A stretch of 64,000 nt of DNA. It comes from Beroe ovata (Eukaryota; Ctenophora; Nuda; Beroida; Beroidae). This document shows, piece after piece, positions 24,101 through 39,100 of this stretch. The stretch lies in the NCBI GenBank assembly GCA_946803715.1, contig CAMPET010000263.1, positions 29,053-93,052 on the forward strand. Direction: 5' to 3'. Both the position numbers and the translations under genes were made by a program. The stretch's first letter is position 1. Every line of letters starts with the position of its first letter. Below the pieces are notes generated by a model that was not told the DNA's origin, ran no database searches, and worked only from the letters and a program-made list of their open reading frames with translations.

Positions 24101-27100
24101 AAGATCGTTTCATTCATAAACTTGTTCATTAGTCAAAGATTACAAAACAGGAATGATAAGAAAACATGCTTAGTGCGTATCAAAGTATCAACTATCATGG
24201 AAGGATGTCTGAATGATTGAGTTGGTTCCTCAATTGTTGACGAAACAACGGTTTCAATGAGCCTATAATTCCGAAAAACATACCGCTGAGGTCAAGGTTT
24301 CACTAGGCTCGATGTTCAGATCCGTCTACAAAAGGACTCATAAAAGTCAAGGAATACAAACCAAGAAAGTATTAATAACTAATTGAATTACAAGTGTGTC
24401 ATGTGGATGAGTGAATGTGAAGTGGCGGGAGATAATGATCGTGACTGGTAATCGACACTTTGATTGTCTTGCAAAGCATCTGGCAACAGATTATAGAGAC
24501 CGCGAAGGGAGAGGTGGAATCATGCGATAAATTATAGAAATTCCCGATTTGCGTTAACAATGATAGCTTCCCGTGAAGTGGTGTCTGAACACAGATCAGA
24601 TAGTCCAAATGCTTCACACGCGGGTGTGTGGCGGGTGCTTTACAGAAGAGGAAAGAGGTTGCAAGAGTGAGAGATTTAGCCCGCATTGCTCATTAACACA
24701 GTGCTCAATAACACAGTGCTCAATAACACAGTGCTCAATAACAATATCATATCTCAGAAAACCTCCCCTCCTAGCTGTGAAGATCCCTCTTGGAGTTCCT
24801 TCAGCGTATCCGGGTTCAGGTGAGCCAGAATGGCTTTGGGTGTCTTCGCCGTCCACTTCTCCTTTAGCGGCCCCTTGTGGTGGCCGCCCAGAGATTTAGA
24901 AAAAGTGCCGCCAACACTGCCCTAGAGATTGGGGGAGACTAGCGTGGACCAGATTACTCTAGATTATCACTGAGCTCTCTAGAATCTAGAATCTGGATTC
25001 TAGATGCATTTATATATCAAGCGTATCAAGCGTATATGATAACGGTATATTATGTTCTAGATGGAATACTATATACTCTTGGCTTGGGTCCCAGCTAAGT
25101 TCTCTGGGAGTTCTAGCTAGAAATCGCGATATATTCCATGAGACGAGATGTGTAACGCGATGACATCTAGATAAGAGCAATGTTCGCGATAGGATACTGC
25201 TTTAGATGAGTACCTTGACTCTTTGGTGGTGTCCAAATTTGGACACAGAGCAACATGCCCTAATATGGAATAATAGATTCAGTCATACCTTGAGCTTGCC
25301 CCGCACTTGCTGAGTAAGCATATCGGAAACTTCTGATATTTTATCTGTTGCAGCTGCTAGTTGTACTTCTAACCGCGATATCTTGCTCGTTAGATCGTGA
25401 TACTGCCTGGAAGAAATTTTTTATACCGTGAAATAAACGCAATTGTGGGTTCAACTTCTACATGTGGGGTAACGGAGTGTCTGTTGTAGAAGCAGCTGAA
25501 TGTCTAGGTAACACACAGATAGGGTAGATTATTGGGTAGCTATCGATAATCATGGAATGTTTTTGTGTTTACGAATCTTCATTCTATGTGATGAATGTGA
25601 CGATAAATATATTCGTAGTTCATATTATGTCTAATGTGTATGTGAGATAATTGAACAAGAATAAACATTCACGAGAGAGATTTGAGCATACTTATTAACA
25701 TTCTGAATGGTGTCACATAACTGAGGGACCAATATTATTCGAAAATTAATTCAAATACTCATAATTAGGCACGAATATTAATTATGCAAGAGTGATAAGT
25801 GAGTGGATCATAGCTGAAGGACTCACGATTCTTCGATACCCTTGGAACCACTTTCACTGAAATGGAAAGAGAAATGAGATGAAAAACTTTTTATGCCATA
25901 TGAGGAATAATATGTTCCGGTGAGAAAATGAACATAACTCACCTCCGTAATGGTGAGTCATGCCCGTTTTCGGGTTTATTCATCCTGATGAACTGTGCCC
26001 TGCACTCAGCCTCCATTAGTGAGGAACGGTATGCCATCGAGCTGTGCCGGTGAGGCATACTGGAAACTGAGAGCAGAGGTGGTGAGGGGTGAGAGGTGAG
26101 AGGTGAGGGGTGAAAGGTTTGGTAGGTAATGAGAGATGGGGGGTGAGGTAATGTTAGAGGTTTGGTAAGGGGAAAGAGGTTGAGACCAGAGGAAATAGAT
26201 CAATATTTCAGTGGGTGATGACTGAGGACGCAATAATAGTAGATAACAAAGTTCGATGGAATGAACGGAATGAACACTCACTCATTTTCTGGAGATCCTT
26301 CTCGTAGTTGATCTTCTTGATGTACCGGCGGTATAGGAACTTGGAAACATGGTAGAAGAAGTAGAGGAGAGACACGGGGTTGGGGAGGGGTGGTCTTTCC
26401 CGATACTCTAGTATCATCTCCGCCCTCTGAGTCTTGTAGATTATTCCTGAGGAGTGTTGTGTGAACCTGGCGTTTATAGTTTAATGACAGTTGAACGTCA
26501 GCAATTCTTGAATTTCAAATTAATTCTGACGCCCCCGATGCGCAAACTTTTAAAGATTCCAAACTGATCGATCAAATTAGGGTTTGAAAAATACCTGATT
26601 GCTGTTCCACATTCTCATATGTGTTGGAGAATATCGCAATGAGTAGGTTGATGAGCATGACATTGACAAACAGGAGGTAAAGACAGAGGAGGAAAAATGC
26701 CACGTAGTAGTTGATTCTCCCAACCTGGGAATTGGGGGAAAGGGGTAAAGAAAGAGGGGTTCTTTGGGGCAATGGCGTGTTAGACAAGGGGTTATCAATA
26801 GTAATCGGTAACTTATTCACGATTCCCAGTTCCAATGTTTCACCTTTGTATGATCAAGAAGGGTTTTCTGGCTACATTCCGAGTTGACATCAAGGCTTAC
26901 ATCTCGGGAAAAGTTGGTGTTTTCCCACGCTAAGCAGTGACCTGCAAACAGGAGGGTTTAAGATTTTTGAAATGAAGGGTTTGCACAGTTTGAGTCCAAA
27001 AGGATGGCAAAGAGCCAATTTCTCGCGAATACTCTCATTCCCCCTTACCTTTAACAAGATGATCATCAAAGTCACTTATCCCAATCTCACCAAACACATT

Positions 27101-30100
27101 GAGATATGATCTACCGACTAAACTGATGACTGTATCTGCCGTGTTGCTCTCACGAAAGGGGTAGAGGAGGGACTGGGATGCTACGCCATATGTGAAGGTG
27201 AAAACCTGGGGGAGAGATATATACTAGTTTTCGAGATCGGTTAGTTCAGAGACACCTGCAGACGCCCTGTACTCAAGTTTTTGATCCAAAAAAGTTTTTA
27301 AAATATCGTTGAAAGCGTGGGGGAAAAGTGCCCGAATTTCGAGAAAGTCGGAAATCTTACTGCAAGAAGGAAGAGGAAGAAGAAAAGATCGATAGACAAC
27401 TTCTTCAGCATGAAGACTTTGGGACCGATCTTGTCGTTTATTTCAAACAACTGAACAAATCTGAAGCTCCAGAAAGAGAAGCATATGGCTGAGAGGAGTC
27501 GATAGCAGTGATACGTCCTGAGAAAATGAGAAGTTAGAGATGGAGAATTACTCATGACGAATTTATCTTATCCTATGAAAAATAGATCAGTTAATGTTCA
27601 CCCAAAACCCCATCAATCAAACATATATCAATCAAACTAATGAGGGATCTGAGTGAGGTTTGAGAGCTGGAGAATTAGTAATTACTCATGAAAAGATATC
27701 TTATGCTCTTATGCAACGAAAAATAGATCAGTTAATGTTCAACCAAAAAGCCCCATCAATAAAATATTGTATGACCAATGAGGGATCTCGGACCACATAC
27801 CCGAAATGGTTAAGGTTCATGACATCACCCTGGTCACACGTCTGGTTATCCATAGTGTGAGTGCACGCGTAGGGAGTGTTAGCCTTCAAGCCGAATGCCG
27901 TAAGGAACATGGCCACCGCCATGAAATCCAGCAGGTTGTAGGTGTCCATGAAGTGGTTTGTCACCTTCTTCCACTTACTCTTCGTCCTTCCGCTACGGAT
28001 CTGGGATAGGATCGATGAGGCCATTTTCTAGATTTGGGGTTTCTCATGCGTTGTTAATTCTGATATGTGTTTCGGGTTTGGATATGCGCTATTCGAAGTC
28101 ATTGCTTTTCTTATTCAGCCTAGTTAACAATTAATATACGATGATTTCAGCAGAGAAAATTTCTGAAGAATTTTTCCCACCTGGTTAATTTCAACGGGAA
28201 CTGTTGAAAGCACGAACACCAGGTTATATAAGTCCTGCCATTCTAACCGGGAACCCTTCTTCGTAATGATCAAGCTGTCGTTACTGATAAGCAAGCCATA
28301 TCTGGGGAAGGAGACATGTGTAGATTCATTACGGAAAGTTGTATTTGGAACCGGTCCAAGATTCGCTATGATCGGGTAATCAGAGTAGAAAAAAACAAAA
28401 TCACAAGTTGTTCTCTCCTGATTGCCGTCAAGCTCTCGGGTACTCACGCGAAAAGGAAGATGAAAACGAGATAAGTGAGGGAGTTGAGGTAGAATTTGAT
28501 AACAGGGGATGTGTAGAAGTAGTAGAGTTTCTCCTTCAGACTCGGTGTTCGGACAGAATCACCGTCGTCCTTCTCGTTGTTCGATTGTAAGTTCGGCGCC
28601 AACTCGGCGTCGTTGTCGCTCATCTTCTTCCGGGATTTGGTCTGGGAAAAACACGGGCGGGGATCAGTTTTCAGTGTGGTTTTATAGCTTCAGGGAGGCG
28701 GAAAGCGGGCTGATCCGATCGAGCGAAAGTGCTATATTTGAGAAATCGTGAAGTTATTGGTAAGGCTGTACTGGCGATCGGTTGAGTTGCTGATAATTGG
28801 GAACCTAGCTTCTCCAACATACCGTGATTTCTTGACCTCGTAGAATCTTTATAGCCAGATCCTTCTTGGTCATAGGGAGTTTGTTGTAAGGGAGGAAGAT
28901 GGGTAGAGGGGGAATGAGACTGATTAGCAACTGAAATCAAAAATTAGGACTTAGGTGGGGTTGAAAACTCTGTTGAATTGTTGATCGCGATAGTGATAGT
29001 GGTTCAACTTTTCGTTTGAATCATGAGAACAAAGTGCCGATATACTCGATATTCTCACCCGTCCGGAATTGATAGTTGGTTTCAACTGTCCCATCCATAG
29101 GTCGGTCAGATAACTCTGGTATGCCACGTGAGCAATGAAGTTCTTAGCATCGATAATAGTCGCCAAGTCGAATAAGTTGAGCCCTCCCCATTCTGTAGAA
29201 ATCAAAATATATGAAATGTGAAAATGAACCTCAGCTGCTCACAGGCAGAGCCAATGAAATCTACATCTACGATTTTGGGGTGGAATCGAAGCATACTTAG
29301 ATATTTTACTGGAGCCAGTCTTTTCAGAATCATCTGAAAGATCAGATTCGAAGACCCCTTAGGTACCTACCTTTCAGAGGAACAATCAGTATTTGTACCC
29401 AATCTGGTTTATCGTAGTTATGGTAACACATGGTCATTAGACCGCAAGCTAGTCTTTCGAACTCCCTGTAAGCAGTGCAATGAAGTGTTCTTGTCCGTCC
29501 TTTATTCAGTCATCATTGCAAAAAAACGCGTAGGCATATAATCCAAAGAGGAAGGAAACTGAAAGGCGTGCAACGGAACGCTGGTTTGGGTGGATTCTGG
29601 TCGTTTGGGTGGTCTCAATACCTGGCAGAAGTTTCAAGTTTCTCAGTCATTTCTTCATCTATTCGAGCCCAGGTTGCTTCCATCTTATCCAGAAAGAGGA
29701 AAATCTGGGGAATAAACAGTCACATTCATCACTAAAATTACCCCGCAATGGTGAGTAACTGAAAAAAATCCACAAATTACATTGAGTATACATGACTAGT
29801 CATGGTAACATGACAAACCTTATGTGCCACGAGAGACGTAGCGATAGGCGTGCGGGAGTTCTCCCAGAAAAACTTTGCCATGTCCGGGGCATCTATGAGG
29901 GCGGAGTAGACCATCATAAGATCATAGGGATTCTGAAATATAGAAGGGGTGGTCAATCGATAGCAGGGACTAGCTAACAAGAGGTGTGATCAATCGAGAG
30001 AATCATCAGAAAAAACAAGGGCGGAATTAAGAAAGTTTTCGCGACAGTTTTCGCCCAAAACAGATGAATTATGGGAAAACACGGAGACTGACTCACATCG

Positions 30101-33100
30101 AATCTCTCATCATCCCCCATGTCCTGGTTGTATTTCTCCTGGGTGAGGAACGAGTGGAATGTACCCTCCATTATCATCTCCATCAGCTCGCCTATATCTC
30201 TGAGACATATCTGAGAGGAAAATATGAAATATTGACATTCTATAAGCTGCTGGGACACTCAAAATTCAAAAGTGATTCTCATGGGTATGACTGAACAGTG
30301 AAAAATAGAGTGAATATCTCAGATATATGTGTTTTGCAAAACTAACCGCCCTATCGTATCTCTTCAGCAACCTAAACGCTCCCGAGTTTTTGGGGAGGAT
30401 GTTATACAGTTTGGTTAGACTGGGAGCTGTCAGGAAATTCTTGAGATCCGCCCCGAACTCGAGGAGCAGCCTGATGAAGTCCACCCGACGGTTTATGATG
30501 GAGAACATCAGCAATGAGTTCAGTTCATCCGGCTGGCAAGGGGGGGGATATTTACAGATATTGGAGTCGGTAGCAGAATACTTTCCAATCACTCAACTAC
30601 TGGACACTGGTCCCGGAAAGAGGATCGAGAAAATATTTCAATTCTCTACATAGAAAGAAAGAAAAGACGACTCTACATAGGAAAGGGCTCATCTATTCAG
30701 AATTTGGATGGTTATTTACCCTGAACTTGTAGTCCTGTTTCTCGAAAATCAGCTCCTTCGCCACCTTCTCATGACCCCACGTGATGGCGAGCTTGAGTTG
30801 GCGCATTCGGGCGGCACTCTCTCCAATACTCTTCATTAGGGAGGAGAGAATGGCGAAATCGAGCGGCTCCGGTCCGTCTATCTTATAGACTGTGATCTGA
30901 GGAAACATAGTGAGACTATAGTTTAATGTGGCGTTGTTTGGAAAGAAATGTGGTCGCTTTTTACTTTTTAACAAAACTGCCCCATACTATAGTGTTGTCT
31001 TATACACTGTTATCCGAGTGAAATATACTTATCCAATGGATAATATCCATGAATCATAACTTGGATAAAACCGGAATGAATTCAGTTTTTCAACTTTTTC
31101 CCGATGAGATAGCTCAAAAACTCCTTCAAATTCGTGATCTACGGTCAAAGTTAGGCAGGAAAAACCTCTCCTTATGTTTCTTCGACCCTTCAAGCCATGA
31201 TGCTTGGTGGTGGGTGATGCTTCTCGTGATGGGAGTTCCAAAGTGATTCCAGTCCCTTTCTCCTTTGATTTTTGAAGAAGTAACCATCGTTTTCTAGGTA
31301 TTTTTTGACGTTGAATCGATTCCCGATCGAATTTCGGTCTTATCGCGCTTACCTGAGGAGCTGTTCGTCACGTGACTTCGAACCAAACATTTGAGAAGAA
31401 ATGAGACTTTTCTCCAATTTCCCGATGAACTAGCTCAGAAATTCCTCCAGATTCGAATTCCACGTCAAAAAATAGGCCAGAAACACCTATTTCTAGTATG
31501 AGTCCCGTTGATTAGTTTTTTGGTGTCGGTGTGTCCCATTGATTTTCGCGATTTTGCAGTGTTTGCTTCCCAGGGATTTAAAATCGTGATTTGGGCGTGG
31601 TTTCACGGCGAGTTTGAACTCGGCATGATCGTAAAAATGGTTTACTTTTGTAGTCTGAAAGTAGGAGAGATGATTTGATGGAAAATAATTGTCGTCAGTG
31701 CCATTGAAGTCCCCACTAGAGGCCTCCGAAAACAAAGTATAAAAGTGTGGACATCATCGACTACATTTTTACCGATACTCTGATCTGATATTTGAGGAAA
31801 ATTTTTTTGAATGATTTTCATACAAATATCATCTATTCCTAGGTATTTTTGGACGCTGAATCGATTGCAATCGGTATTTAAGCTCTAAATTGCTTCCCTG
31901 ATGCGCTATGAGAAACCCCATTCCATAAATCCGGACTACTAGGATATTAAACTGAAACAAATTCCGTTTTCGACCACTTTCCCGATGGGATAGCTCAAAA
32001 ACTCCTTCAAATTCGTGATCTACGGCCAAAATTAAGCTGGGTACATCTCTCCTTATGTGTCTTCTTGATAGCAAATTTTCCACTATGCCTGTGTTGAAGT
32101 TGAGGATGATACTTCTCAAGATGAGTATTACAAAGTGATTTAACTCGCTTTCTCCTTCGATTTATGGGAAGGTAACCATCGTTTCCTAGGTATTTTGGAC
32201 GCTGAATCGATTGCAATCGGAATTCCAGCTCTAGATTGCTCCCTAGATACCTATGATATGATATGAGGGCATATAGTTGTTATGTCGACTCGTATAGGTT
32301 ATCGAAAAGAGTGAGTAGGGGCTTGTGTCTCCAGATGAATACTTTTCAAGTTAATTGTAATTATTTTCGGATTCCCACGAAGGTTTTTCGTGATGAAACC
32401 AAATATTAACGATAAAATGACATATTTACAACACAATTCCATCGCACACACACACACACACACCTGTTTTTTGAAAGATGCAATTTCCACGACATTCTTG
32501 AGTAACCGATCCATGAGGGAGGGGTCAGAGTATTTGCTGTAGCACGCCTCCAACATGTCCTTGATGTCCCGTATGTGTCCTTCATCACTGATCACACCAC
32601 GTGTAACAAACTCCCTGTATTGGGGGTGGGAGGGGGGTTGGGAATGGACGTTACTCTTAACGGAACTCTTGACGGAACTTAAGAATTCTGAATTTCTGAT
32701 TCAGCATAGATGTGACAATAAATGAAACAGCTCAGTTGTTAGGGAGGCTGTGCGATGTCAGAAGTTCATATTGGTCTCTTTACAAGCGACTTCTACAAAA
32801 ACACCCCAATACTCCAACTCAATGGAAACGTAATTTAGGGGAGTTTTTTTTGAAAATTGATGCAAAGTGGTATGGAAGCTCTTACATTAAGTGAGGTACC
32901 CTACTTCAGATGCTCTAGTTTGAGCAAAGATCAATAGATAGACCTCATTTGAGTTTAAATAAACAAGCACTCTTTTATTCTACATTCTTTTCTCAAGAAT
33001 TAATAATTTAGTAGGAAGGAAGGAAGCTAACATAATTTGATTCACTATCTGATCTTTCTCAAACCTCCAGAAATCATGGCAATGCCAGACACACAATCAT

Positions 33101-36100
33101 ATATATATTTTAAGGAGAGCTAATGCAACAGATGAACTAATCCTGAACACAGATTTAGTTACAGTCGTTAGTGGGAGATAACCTGTCTCGAACAATTCCA
33201 AGTTTCAAATTTCCCATGTAGAAGGCATGATTATCTAGAATGACTTTGAATCGTGACTGGGAATATTGAGACGGAGAAACTTTTGTGTGCGAGAATGAAT
33301 GAAATACTAGCATCCAGTAGAATTTCAAAGCCGGATAGGATGGACAGGGTCATCACGAGCCGTATTTTATATAATGAATTGAGTCAGCATTGGGTAAGAA
33401 TGCAGTTAACGATGGAGTAAACCTTGTTTATCTCGATATGGCCCGATGTTTTCTAAACTGATTCAGATTACATGTCGCTTACCCATCTGCGAAATCCTCC
33501 TTGAAACAGGCCATCTCAACAGCTGTACACACGATGTCAGCAGCCCGACCACTACCTGAGACAAAGACAGGCGAATCCGTGAGACAAATTTTAGCTTGTC
33601 AATGCTTATATGGCGATTGCTGAGTGTGACTTATTAATCTGACTGTGTTATTAGGTCAAGTACGGCAGTGAAAAGATTCCTAAACGGCCAAACCCAGCCT
33701 CCGAACATAAAGTAACCTCACCTTTAATGACGACCAGTGGTTGTCCCATTCTCAGGCTATTGAGCGCCATCTCAATGCTCTGTGGCCCACCCTCCAACAT
33801 GATACATATCATGGGGAGGGGAACCCCATCCTTTTCATACATCTTCGTTATCAGGAACTCCAACTCGCCACGGAATTTTATCTCCACTCCGTTTGAGTGA
33901 GTCGTTCCTGAGGGGGGATTTGGGGGTTGTTAATGGCATCAAATTATGCCATCAAATGATGGCAGATGGCATTTGATGGTGATTATATCAATCGATATAA
34001 AAGCGCATGTATCAAGTATGTGCAAGCGTTGAGAAGAATATCATTTCAATTTTGGGAGCAAGATGATTCTAGAGTGTCAACCGAAGAGATTTTGACAAAA
34101 CGAATGCCACTTGTGGCATTGAAATAAAGATTCTTCTCGGATAATACTAAAATCATAAATTCCCTAGTGCATGCTATTCGTGCAGGGACACAGGACTGAA
34201 GGACAGGGGCCGGTCCCATAGATCAGCAGAATATAGAATGTAGCAAGGCGGGGTGGAATCTTCTCACAGCAGCCGCCAGAGACCCTTTCCGGGCCGATAA
34301 AATTGTTCGAGACTCGAGTCTTTCCGAGTTTTCACTAGAATAAATAGGGAAGTATCTCGGAAAGTGGTCCTAATCTTGTCAAGTTTTCACGGAAGAAGTA
34401 TAGGTATCTCAGGAGAAGATTCCATCATGTTCAAGCGCGGTTGCTTAGCGTGGTTGCTAAGCGATTTATCGATTCGGCCGACCTAGAGGCCCCCAGCCTG
34501 CTGTCCTGTGGCCAATACCGTCATCCACAAGGAAGAAGTGGCTGTGATTCGGCTCGAGAGAGGTCGTGCCGTGCTCCGGGGACGAGGTAGAGTAGTCGTT
34601 CGTCGATTCGTTAAACTGGGTGAAAGAGAGATGGTAACTGTGGTAAGAGATGGTAACAGGGGTGTTCCCGCGTTGCGTGACCCAAATACTCACGCGTGAT
34701 CTACGCGGCTCCGAGGTTCTCAGGGCTGAGAGAACCTAGTGTCTCGAGTGATTTATGGAAATAGGGGACAATGATGTTGCTTACCTTGTTGTTTTTCCGT
34801 AACAACATCTCGTTGTTCCACGTCTTGCCCCAGCAAGCAACACCAATGGTGTAAATCTTCGTTGTCATGATCGATCTTCCGATTATATCACCCACGAGTT
34901 TGGTCACGCCCTGAAATAGTTGTGAATATCATTCACCTTTCAACATTGATTTGTATGCCAGTATCTCCTTGACACCAGTATGCTCCCCGATCTGCTCTCT
35001 GACACCAGTTAGATCCTTGACACCAGTTCCCTCCTTGACACCAGTTTGCTCCTTGACACCGGTTTTTCCTTGACATCGGTTTGCTCCTTGACACCAGTTT
35101 GCTCCTTGNGGTTTTTCCTTGACACCAGTTTGCTTCTGACACCGGTTTGCTCCACACACCAGTTTGCTCCTTGACACCAGTTTGCTCCTTGACGCCGGTT
35201 TGCTCCTTGACACCAGTGTGGATCTTGATTCGAGCTCTGTCTGATACCGGTCTATTCCTCGACACCAGATTTGGCGCTATTTCTCAAACAACGTTCAGCC
35301 TGCCTCTCTTGAAGTCCGAGTACATATTTCTAATACGTAACTTATTATAAATCAGGATATATCAATTATACCACTAACCAGACTAGCTCTCACGAAAGTC
35401 AAGCACGCGCTTTGTCAACACTATTTTAGTTATTTCATCAACCATCTATCGTTATATATTCTATACTGTGGTATAATAACACCTGCGTTCAAATTGCATA
35501 TAACATTACGAGAAATGCATAATTGAAAGTTCAGTTACCGTAAACTAGAGGAGGTCATGTACTTCTAATATAAGCACACAATACCCAGTAGCCTTCTGAA
35601 ATTAAGGTTTTCTACTGTACCGCCATGGTCACGATTTTTTAGTCCAATTAACTCATGATAACTCTAACAAGCAGCCAGAGAAAGAGTCAAAAATATACAA
35701 TACAAGCTATCCCGAAATGATTCGAAAAGGGACTATGATTTAGTCTAACGGCTCGGGCTAAATACCTCGTTTTGCCCACTGGTGATGATCCACCCGTTGG
35801 TGGACTTAGCAGCGTTCAGAAGACCGTGTTGGAAGTGGAGACAAATGTCGTGAGGGGCGTGGAAACTCTTATTTCCTCCAATCACTGATATCAGCAGTCC
35901 TGAAGGGAAGTTATCATTTTTATCATACTGATATCAGAGACTCGAACTTGATCAGTGATTCCAGCTTTAAATGTATATCCCAGTGTACAATATTGCATAA
36001 TGTACATTGTACACTCAATTCAGTGTACACTGTACACTCAGTTCGATGTACAATGCACAACATGCACAGTGTACAGTGTTGAGTGTACACTCAGTCCAGT

Positions 36101-39100
36101 GTACATATTGTACAGGCAGCAATCAGTCAATACCTGGTTGTTTTAGTCCCCAGAATTCCCGCAACAATCTCTCCATCCGCTGGATATTCTTCCTGTCCCC
36201 GTAATCACTCGCTACCCGGATAAACTGCGGAGAGAATGATTACTGACCTAGCTGCTGCGGGATTGAAAAAGGGTTTGCGGGATGAAACTGATTCATCTAT
36301 CCCGCACGAGAGAGTTTTGGGGATCATATTTTGAATATTTGTGGGACAATTTGAAATTTTTCATATTTCTTGCCTGCCCTTTCTGGAGAGAGAAGCGTGA
36401 ATAGTTCTAAGGTTATTCGAAAAACGCCTAGACAAAAACATTTCTTCCATTTTCTCTTAGTTCTGAGCTTTAATTTTTCAGCTAAAAATGATAATTTTGC
36501 ACCCTGAAACATTATTACACCAGGTTGGATAATTTCAGAATTAGCAAAATCAGGATAAAACTTGCGCTGACTCACACGATGGAATTACAGACATAACGTC
36601 GCCTGTCATCACCAGACAGAAAGAAACGGGGAGGAGAAGGATATTGGAAAAAAGGAGAGGATGCTAGTTTCCTGAGTGATAGTATCCCATATCACAGGAG
36701 ACAGTGAGAAAGTTGCATGGCATTTGTACATAGTTTGGAGATGGGTTCCCAGTAATTTGTAATTTTCACAGAGAGAAGATTTTCTGTTCTCAATGAATTT
36801 TCATACTCATACTGTGAGAGCAAAATTGAAAACGTCTGGATGTTGGAGGAGAATGATATCAGCATTAGGCATCTATATGGGAACAACTTGAGTTTTTTTC
36901 TTCTGAGAAAGTTCTTTTTTTAAGAAGAAAATAAAGAACATTCACAAACCTCCGGTTGAATAGTCGTGTCCTCGTCAAGGAAATTGATCTTCCCCAGAGC
37001 CGAGCACTCAGTGAGTGTGGTGTGCGTCGTCTTGTCCCACTTCTCACTTTCGCTATGTATCTGTATTCCCTCGCTGTGAGCTGACCTCACGTTGCCACAG
37101 TGACATCTGACAAGGTCACGTGAGATGATATGTTACCATGAGTTACCATTGGAATCCACGTTTTAACTACTATGGATAACCATTGGTAACGACCAAATAA
37201 AGTAGGCCTCATATTTAGAAATTTCTTGTGGCAAACTAAGTCACCTAAGATCAGGAAATGAAAAAAAAGGGTCTCATAAAAACTTACATCGGCTCAAGTT
37301 CGCCATCCATCATCTTGATGAAGACACAACACTCCCTGACCTTTATCTCTTTCTTTATCCATTGTTCAAACGCTGTGTACGATAGCTGAAGCAGTATTTC
37401 AGAGTAGAGTTCGAACAGAGAGTTTGTAATGAGAGAGAATAGGATGAATGGGAATTAATGTGAGGTATAGAGAACATAGCAATACTACCATAACCCATGG
37501 CCATAGCAAAGATACACGCGAGATGCATGAAGAATTCTTAAAAAAGAGTATAGACAAGGTTGCGGAATCTCCATGCCCCATAACCTCAGACCATATTCAT
37601 AGCTACTTTTGTAACCATGGTAACCATGGTAAGCACCGTTACCATGTGAACCATTTGGGACTTACCCCCCTATCTGGCGGACAGGCGTCACCATTCTGCG
37701 AAGCTGCCGAGAGCTCGAGAAGGTGATCGAGCTCCAAATCTGACTCCAGTTTTGTGCCGGTTTTGCACCACAGTTTGGATATCTTAATGATAAATTTGTA
37801 TCACGCCACAACAGGTAAAATAGTTGGAAGCGTCACGCAGGTGCTAGGGTCACACCAGGCATACAAGGGTGCAATCTGTCAGAAAAGGGCGTGGTCGAGA
37901 AAGTGAAACCATTGGCTGATGGTAGAGATGATTAAATCATATAAGAGGATTATCAAATTGACGGAGCTGTACCCTATAAAATGTTTCCTTGGATGGCAGC
38001 AGCACAAAGATCAGAAAAGGTGGATTGCGGTTATAGATATGATAGGGATGAAAAGTTGAATGAGTACAAAACATACTCCTTAATTGGGAATGAATCACAA
38101 AAGGAGGCTGTGATACAGCTAAGCATATAAATCATATCGGAAAGTAAAACTAAAATACGACAAAAATGTCGTTACAATACTCAGGATGAAACGTTAACGG
38201 CCGCGAAAATCCTGACGGCAACGCGCATGCAGTATATGATTCACGACGTGTGCCGCACGTCCAGTGGATACTATCACTGGGTGAAGACATGTTCGTTTTA
38301 GAGGAGAAGCAAAAACGACGACTTGTGAGGTTTAGTAATATAAAAAGGGAAATACAATCTATATAGAGACTTTTGAGGGAAATATATGTTTTTTGGAGGG
38401 GAAATTTTTCTACAGATTAGTGCGTGTGCTGGCTAATTTTGTGTAGTATAATCGATTCTAATTTTTGATCCACAAAAATGTTGAAAATCCCGCCGCGCTC
38501 GCTCCCCGATCACACCTACGCATGCATTCTTGGTGAAATTCTTTCAGGTACACATATCCATGAATAGACAGGATGGTAGCTGCAGCAGTATTAATATCTC
38601 ATGGTCGGGAACGAATTTCATGCAAAATTCAGATGCACATTGAAGGAAATTGCGTGAGATCTGAAACTTCATATTTTCTTTATACGATTCACTGTGCCTA
38701 TGAAAACCCTTCGGAAGTTTCCGAGAAACTATCAAACTCTGTGGAATCTGAACATAATTCATAGATAGTATTAAAAACTCACACTTTTGGGAGATAGAAG
38801 GAGAGGCTCGAGAATCATCGAACTTTCATCAATCACCGCCATTACGAGCGAAATTAATATAATTTTCCGCAAAAAGCCCTGATATCTCTTCTACTAACGT
38901 ACGAAAATGAGGGGAGCGACTAAAATTTTGTGATAGGTGAAAATTAAGTGTTTTTATAGCTAGTAAGTATAATGCGACATTTGTAGTATAATCAATATAG
39001 CGTGAGTTTTTCGTAATTCATTATCGTATACGCTGATTGAAAGTTTTAAACAGTCCTTTTCTATCAGTGAAGACAGGAAGGAAGGTATACATACGTATAT

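Noticed and set aside
29281-29335. Possible mini-exon (DDSEKTGSSKIS) in the TRPM2-type gene
   Set aside because: Including it breaks the reading phase, whereas joining 29368 directly to 29192 keeps the frame and gives a normal TRPM alignment.
34929-35265. Overlapping open frames with repeating GVKEQT-type peptides
   Set aside because: Produced by an 18-bp minisatellite whose length is a multiple of three. It lies between phase-matched TRPM2-type exons and has no splice sites of its own.
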